Positions 61,592-64,000 of a DNA stretch of 64,000 bases are shown in pieces. Position 1 is the stretch's first letter, and the number at the start of each line of letters is the position of its first letter. Location: positions 446,514 to 510,513 of the forward strand of contig VIEA01000001.1 of the NCBI GenBank assembly GCA_008087055.1. The letters are read 5' to 3'. The stretch is from Gammaproteobacteria bacterium LSUCC0096 (GTDB taxonomy: Bacteria; Pseudomonadota; Gammaproteobacteria; Pseudomonadales; Litorivicinaceae). The notes beneath the pieces were generated by a model. It was not told the origin of the DNA and searched no databases. It saw only the letters and a list, made by a program, of their open reading frames with translations. A program made the translations under genes and the position numbers.

Positions 61592-63517
61592 ATGGAACTT
61601 CAAAGCTTGATTTACCTGTTTGTCGGCGCCTCATTCGCGCTGTACATCGGGATTGCGATCTGGTCAAAAGCTGGATCAACTTCTGAATTTTACGTTGCGG
61701 GCGGTGGCGTCCATCCAGTTGCAAACGGGATGGCAACAGCTGCTGACTGGATGTCTGCAGCGTCCTTCATCTCCCTAGCGGGTATCGTATCTCTGCTCGG
61801 CCGTGATTCAGGTGCCTACCTGATGGGCTGGACAGGTGGTTACGTACTGCTGGCGATGTTGTTGGCACCTTACCTGCGTAAGTTTGGTAAGTTCACGGTG
61901 CCTGACTTCGTTGGTGACCGTTACTACTCAGACGTTGCGCGTACTGTAGCTGTTGTGTGTGTGATCTTCGTATCATTCACATACGTTGCTGGTCAGATGC
62001 GTGGTGTTGGTATCGTGTTCTCACGTTTCCTTCAGGTTGACATCAACACGGGTGTTGTCATCGGTATGGGTATTGTTTTCGTCTACGCTGTATTGGGTGG
62101 CATGAAAGGAATTACCTACACGCAGGTGGCTCAGTACTGTGTATTGATCGTTGCTTACACAATTCCTGCAATCTTCTTGTCACTTCAGGTGACAGGTGAC
62201 TTCCTGCCTCAGCTTGGATTCGGTGGAACCATCGAGTTTGCGTTTGACAACGGTGTCAGAGAGATTCCAGCCGGAACCTATGTGTTGCATGCACTGGATC
62301 AGTCATTCAAGGATCTTGGATTCTCGATCGTTTATACCGAAGGTCGTGCAGGTGTTTGGGACACATTCCTACTAACTGTTGCATTGATGTGCGGTACAGC
62401 AGGTCTCCCACACGTGATTGTACGTTTCTTCACTGTACCTACAGTACGTGATGCGCGTGTCTCTGCGGGTTGGGCTCTGCTCTTCATCGCGATCTTGTAC
62501 ACGGTGTGTCCAGCAGTTGGTGCGTTCGCTCGTTTGAACCTGATCAAGAATACTCAGAACATCGAGTATGCAGCTTGGACTCAACAATGTTCAGCTGATC
62601 AGGCAGCTGCTTTGGCAGCGGCGCATGACAACCCTGCGGTAGATGCTGCGCGTGCTGATTGTGCGGGCCAGTGGTTCCAGACTTGGGAAAATTCAGGCCT
62701 CTTGGCGTGGATGGACAAGAACGGCGACGGTAAGATTCAGATTGCTAACGGTGCTGCATTCAAGGGTAAGCCTTCATTTGATGGTGATAACCGTGGCGCG
62801 AGTGGCGAACGTCTGTTGAAGAACGAGCCAGTTCCAGCTCCAGCTGGTCAGGCCATTGAAAACGAAGTGTACTTCGACCGAGACATCATCGTTCTTGCAA
62901 ACCCAGAGATCGCATCTCTGCCTAACTGGGTCATTGCATTGGTTGCAGCCGGTGGTCTTGCAGCGGCGTTGTCAACTGCAGCAGGTTTGCTTCTCGTAAT
63001 TTCTTCATCGATCTCTCACGATCTTCTTGGTCGCGTGATCTACAAAGATGCTGAAACTGATAAGTCAAAACTGACTGACGCTCAGGAACTGATGGCTGCT
63101 CGTGTAGCTGCAGCTGTTGCGATTGGTGTTGCTGGTTATTTGGGTATCAACCCACCAGCGTTCGTAGCACAGGTTGTTGCATTTGCATTCGGCTTGGCTG
63201 CAGCATCATTCTTCCCTGTAATCATCAACGGTATCTTTGATAAGCGGATGAACAAGGAAGGTGCGATCGCTGGTATGGCTGTGGGTCTTGCATTCACATT
63301 CATCTACATCGTTCTGAACGTGTTTGTCGACAAGTCTGGTACGTATAAGATGTTCTCAATTGAGGCAACTGGTGTAGGTACAATCGGTATGGTTCTTCAC
63401 TTCGTGATTGCCTACGTTGTATCGCGTGCGACTGCAGCTCCACCTCAGGATATTCAGGATATGGTTGAAAATATCCGGATTCCACGTGGTTCGGCTCCAT
63501 CGACACATGCACACTAA
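61592..63517 (+). CDS. VC_2705-family sodium:solute (acetate-type) symporter
   Basis: A 641-residue member of the sodium/solute symporter family, related to ActP and probably carrying acetate or another small organic acid. About 13 helices are visible, with the SSS signatures GGGVHPVANGMATAADWMSA and GTAGLPHVIVRFFTVP. An insert at about residues 325-435 has two cysteines and an EF-hand-like DKNGDGKIQ (Asp375). The short C-terminal tail is PRGSAPSTHAH. Codon use is heavily biased to preferred codons, which suggests very high expression. It forms a unit with the DUF4212 gene and ends at a strong terminator. Confidence 0.92.
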   Translation: MELQSLIYLFVGASFALYIGIAIWSKAGSTSEFYVAGGGVHPVANGMATAADWMSAASFISLAGIVSLLGRDSGAYLMGWTGGYVLLAMLLAPYLRKFGKFTVPDFVGDRYYSDVARTVAVVCVIFVSFTYVAGQMRGVGIVFSRFLQVDINTGVVIGMGIVFVYAVLGGMKGITYTQVAQYCVLIVAYTIPAIFLSLQVTGDFLPQLGFGGTIEFAFDNGVREIPAGTYVLHALDQSFKDLGFSIVYTEGRAGVWDTFLLTVALMCGTAGLPHVIVRFFTVPTVRDARVSAGWALLFIAILYTVCPAVGAFARLNLIKNTQNIEYAAWTQQCSADQAAALAAAHDNPAVDAARADCAGQWFQTWENSGLLAWMDKNGDGKIQIANGAAFKGKPSFDGDNRGASGERLLKNEPVPAPAGQAIENEVYFDRDIIVLANPEIASLPNWVIALVAAGGLAAALSTAAGLLLVISSSISHDLLGRVIYKDAETDKSKLTDAQELMAARVAAAVAIGVAGYLGINPPAFVAQVVAFAFGLAAASFFPVIINGIFDKRMNKEGAIAGMAVGLAFTFIYIVLNVFVDKSGTYKMFSIEATGVGTIGMVLHFVIAYVVSRATAAPPQDIQDMVENIRIPRGSAPSTHAH

Positions 63518-63546
63518 TTGTTGACTGACTTCGGTCAAATCAACTG

Positions 63547-63575
63547 AAAAAGGGCGCCTCAGGGCGCCCTTTTTT
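63547..63575 (+). terminator. Rho-independent terminator after the symporter gene
   Basis: A 12-bp stem (AAAAAGGGCGCC/GGCGCCCTTTTT) with a TCAG loop, ending in six T. It closes the DUF4212-symporter unit 30 bp after the stop codon. Confidence 0.93.
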
Positions 63576-63612
63576 ATGTCACGATTGACAGATCGAATTA
63601 AGGACAACAGAT

Positions 63613-64000
63613 ATGGTCAGTGAAGTACTCAATACAGATATTCCTCCCTTTGATTTATTGAGTGATCAAGAGCTCGAGATCCTCAAGCAAAGCCTTTCGA
63701 TCGCCTATTTTGATTCTGGTGAAGACATCATTCCCGCAGGTGGATCCCCAGAAGGGATTTACATCATCATCAAGGGTCAGGTTGAAGAGTATGACGAGAC
63801 AATTGAGGGTGATCGCGATGCCCAGCGCGTTGCCCAATATTCAGAGGGCGACTTATTTGGATCTTTAGCTGTTTTAAAAGGGCGAGCTAAAGATAAATAT
63901 CAGGCGTTCGAAGAATGTATTTGCCATTTGGTCCCCGCAAAGACGTTCATCGATTTGGTCCACGATAACCCAGAGTTCCGGCACTTCTTCCATAAAGGTC
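63613..64000 (+). CDS. Cyclic-nucleotide-binding-domain protein, 3' end outside window
   Basis: A gene cut off by the window end after 129 codons with no stop. It opens at an ATG (63613) and shows a cyclic-nucleotide-binding (CAP effector) domain: LLSDQELEILKQSLSIAYFD, PEGIYIIIKGQVEEYDE and YSEGDLFGSLAVLKG. Next to acetate-type symporters, Vibrio and Pseudomonas often encode a DUF294 protein with a cNMP domain, CBS pair and nucleotidyltransferase-like end. I infer that, but only the first domain is visible. Confidence 0.8.
   Translation, partial: MVSEVLNTDIPPFDLLSDQELEILKQSLSIAYFDSGEDIIPAGGSPEGIYIIIKGQVEEYDETIEGDRDAQRVAQYSEGDLFGSLAVLKGRAKDKYQAFEECICHLVPAKTFIDLVHDNPEFRHFFHKG

Overview
This 64 kb window is gene-dense chromosomal DNA of about half G+C from a gammaproteobacterium. 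The gene orders that show this are smc-zipA-ligA; ubiG facing gyrA-serC-pheA-tyrA::aroA-cmk-rpsA-ihfB-lapA-pyrF; thrS-infC-rpmI-rplT-pheST-ihfA-merR-tRNA-Pro; and topA-DUF6586-lexA. The tyrA::aroA fusion, the DUF3080 lipoprotein, EpmC, a Crb-type symporter-kinase and class I polyhydroxyalkanoate (PHA) genes fit a free-living, probably aquatic relative of Pseudomonadales/Oceanospirillales. I cannot name a genus. I see no insertion sequence, prophage, CRISPR array or rRNA operon, and no gap between genes reaches 300 bases.

Layout. 0-10 kb: chromosome condensation, division and DNA ligation (smc, zipA, ligA, a lysozyme-like lipoprotein), then a minus-strand run mnmC / SH3-anchor protein / yciB. 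10-16 kb: yciO, trpS-scpA-scpB-rluB, converging with ubiG-yciK. 16-27 kb: gyrA, the aromatic amino-acid block, cmk, rpsA, ihfB, lapA and pyrF, mostly overlapping by a few bases. 27-33 kb: a ComEA-like protein, tRNA-Asn, a HupE-type membrane pair coupled to uvrB, a TDT/SLAC1 transporter, a nucleotide-sugar epimerase and tRNA-Val. 33-41 kb: the translation block (thrS to ihfA), tRNA-Pro, a small methyltransferase and a cold-shock protein. 41-45 kb: a minus-strand group of metallo-hydrolase, phosphatase, small membrane protein and VWA protein. 45-50 kb: PHB metabolism (acetoacetyl-CoA synthetase, phasin, phaC, phaB). 50-57 kb: tusA, DUF3080 lipoprotein, epmC, topA, lexA, argF, grxD. 57-64 kb: a CrbS-type hybrid kinase facing its probable client, a two-subunit sodium:organic-acid symporter, then a cyclic-nucleotide-binding-domain protein cut off by the window end.

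How they work together. Most of the window is core machinery: the SMC-ScpA-ScpB condensin is complete in two pieces, both IHF subunits are present, and shikimate-derived phenylalanine/tyrosine synthesis is nearly complete. The accessory theme is acetate and storage carbon: an acetate-type symporter and its transporter-like sensor kinase, plus acetoacetate activation, acetoacetyl-CoA reduction and PHA polymerisation on phasin-coated granules.

The observations most worth checking are: a 13-bp TTGTGCNNNGCAA element at both the phasin and phaC promoters; ATC starts for infC and, less certainly, for a DUF3080 lipoprotein whose signal peptide has no ATG/GTG/TTG; a LexA box that abuts the lexA start codon with no room for a Shine-Dalgarno site; and a HupE-like pair translationally coupled to uvrB. 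I found no self-contained new defence or biosynthetic system.
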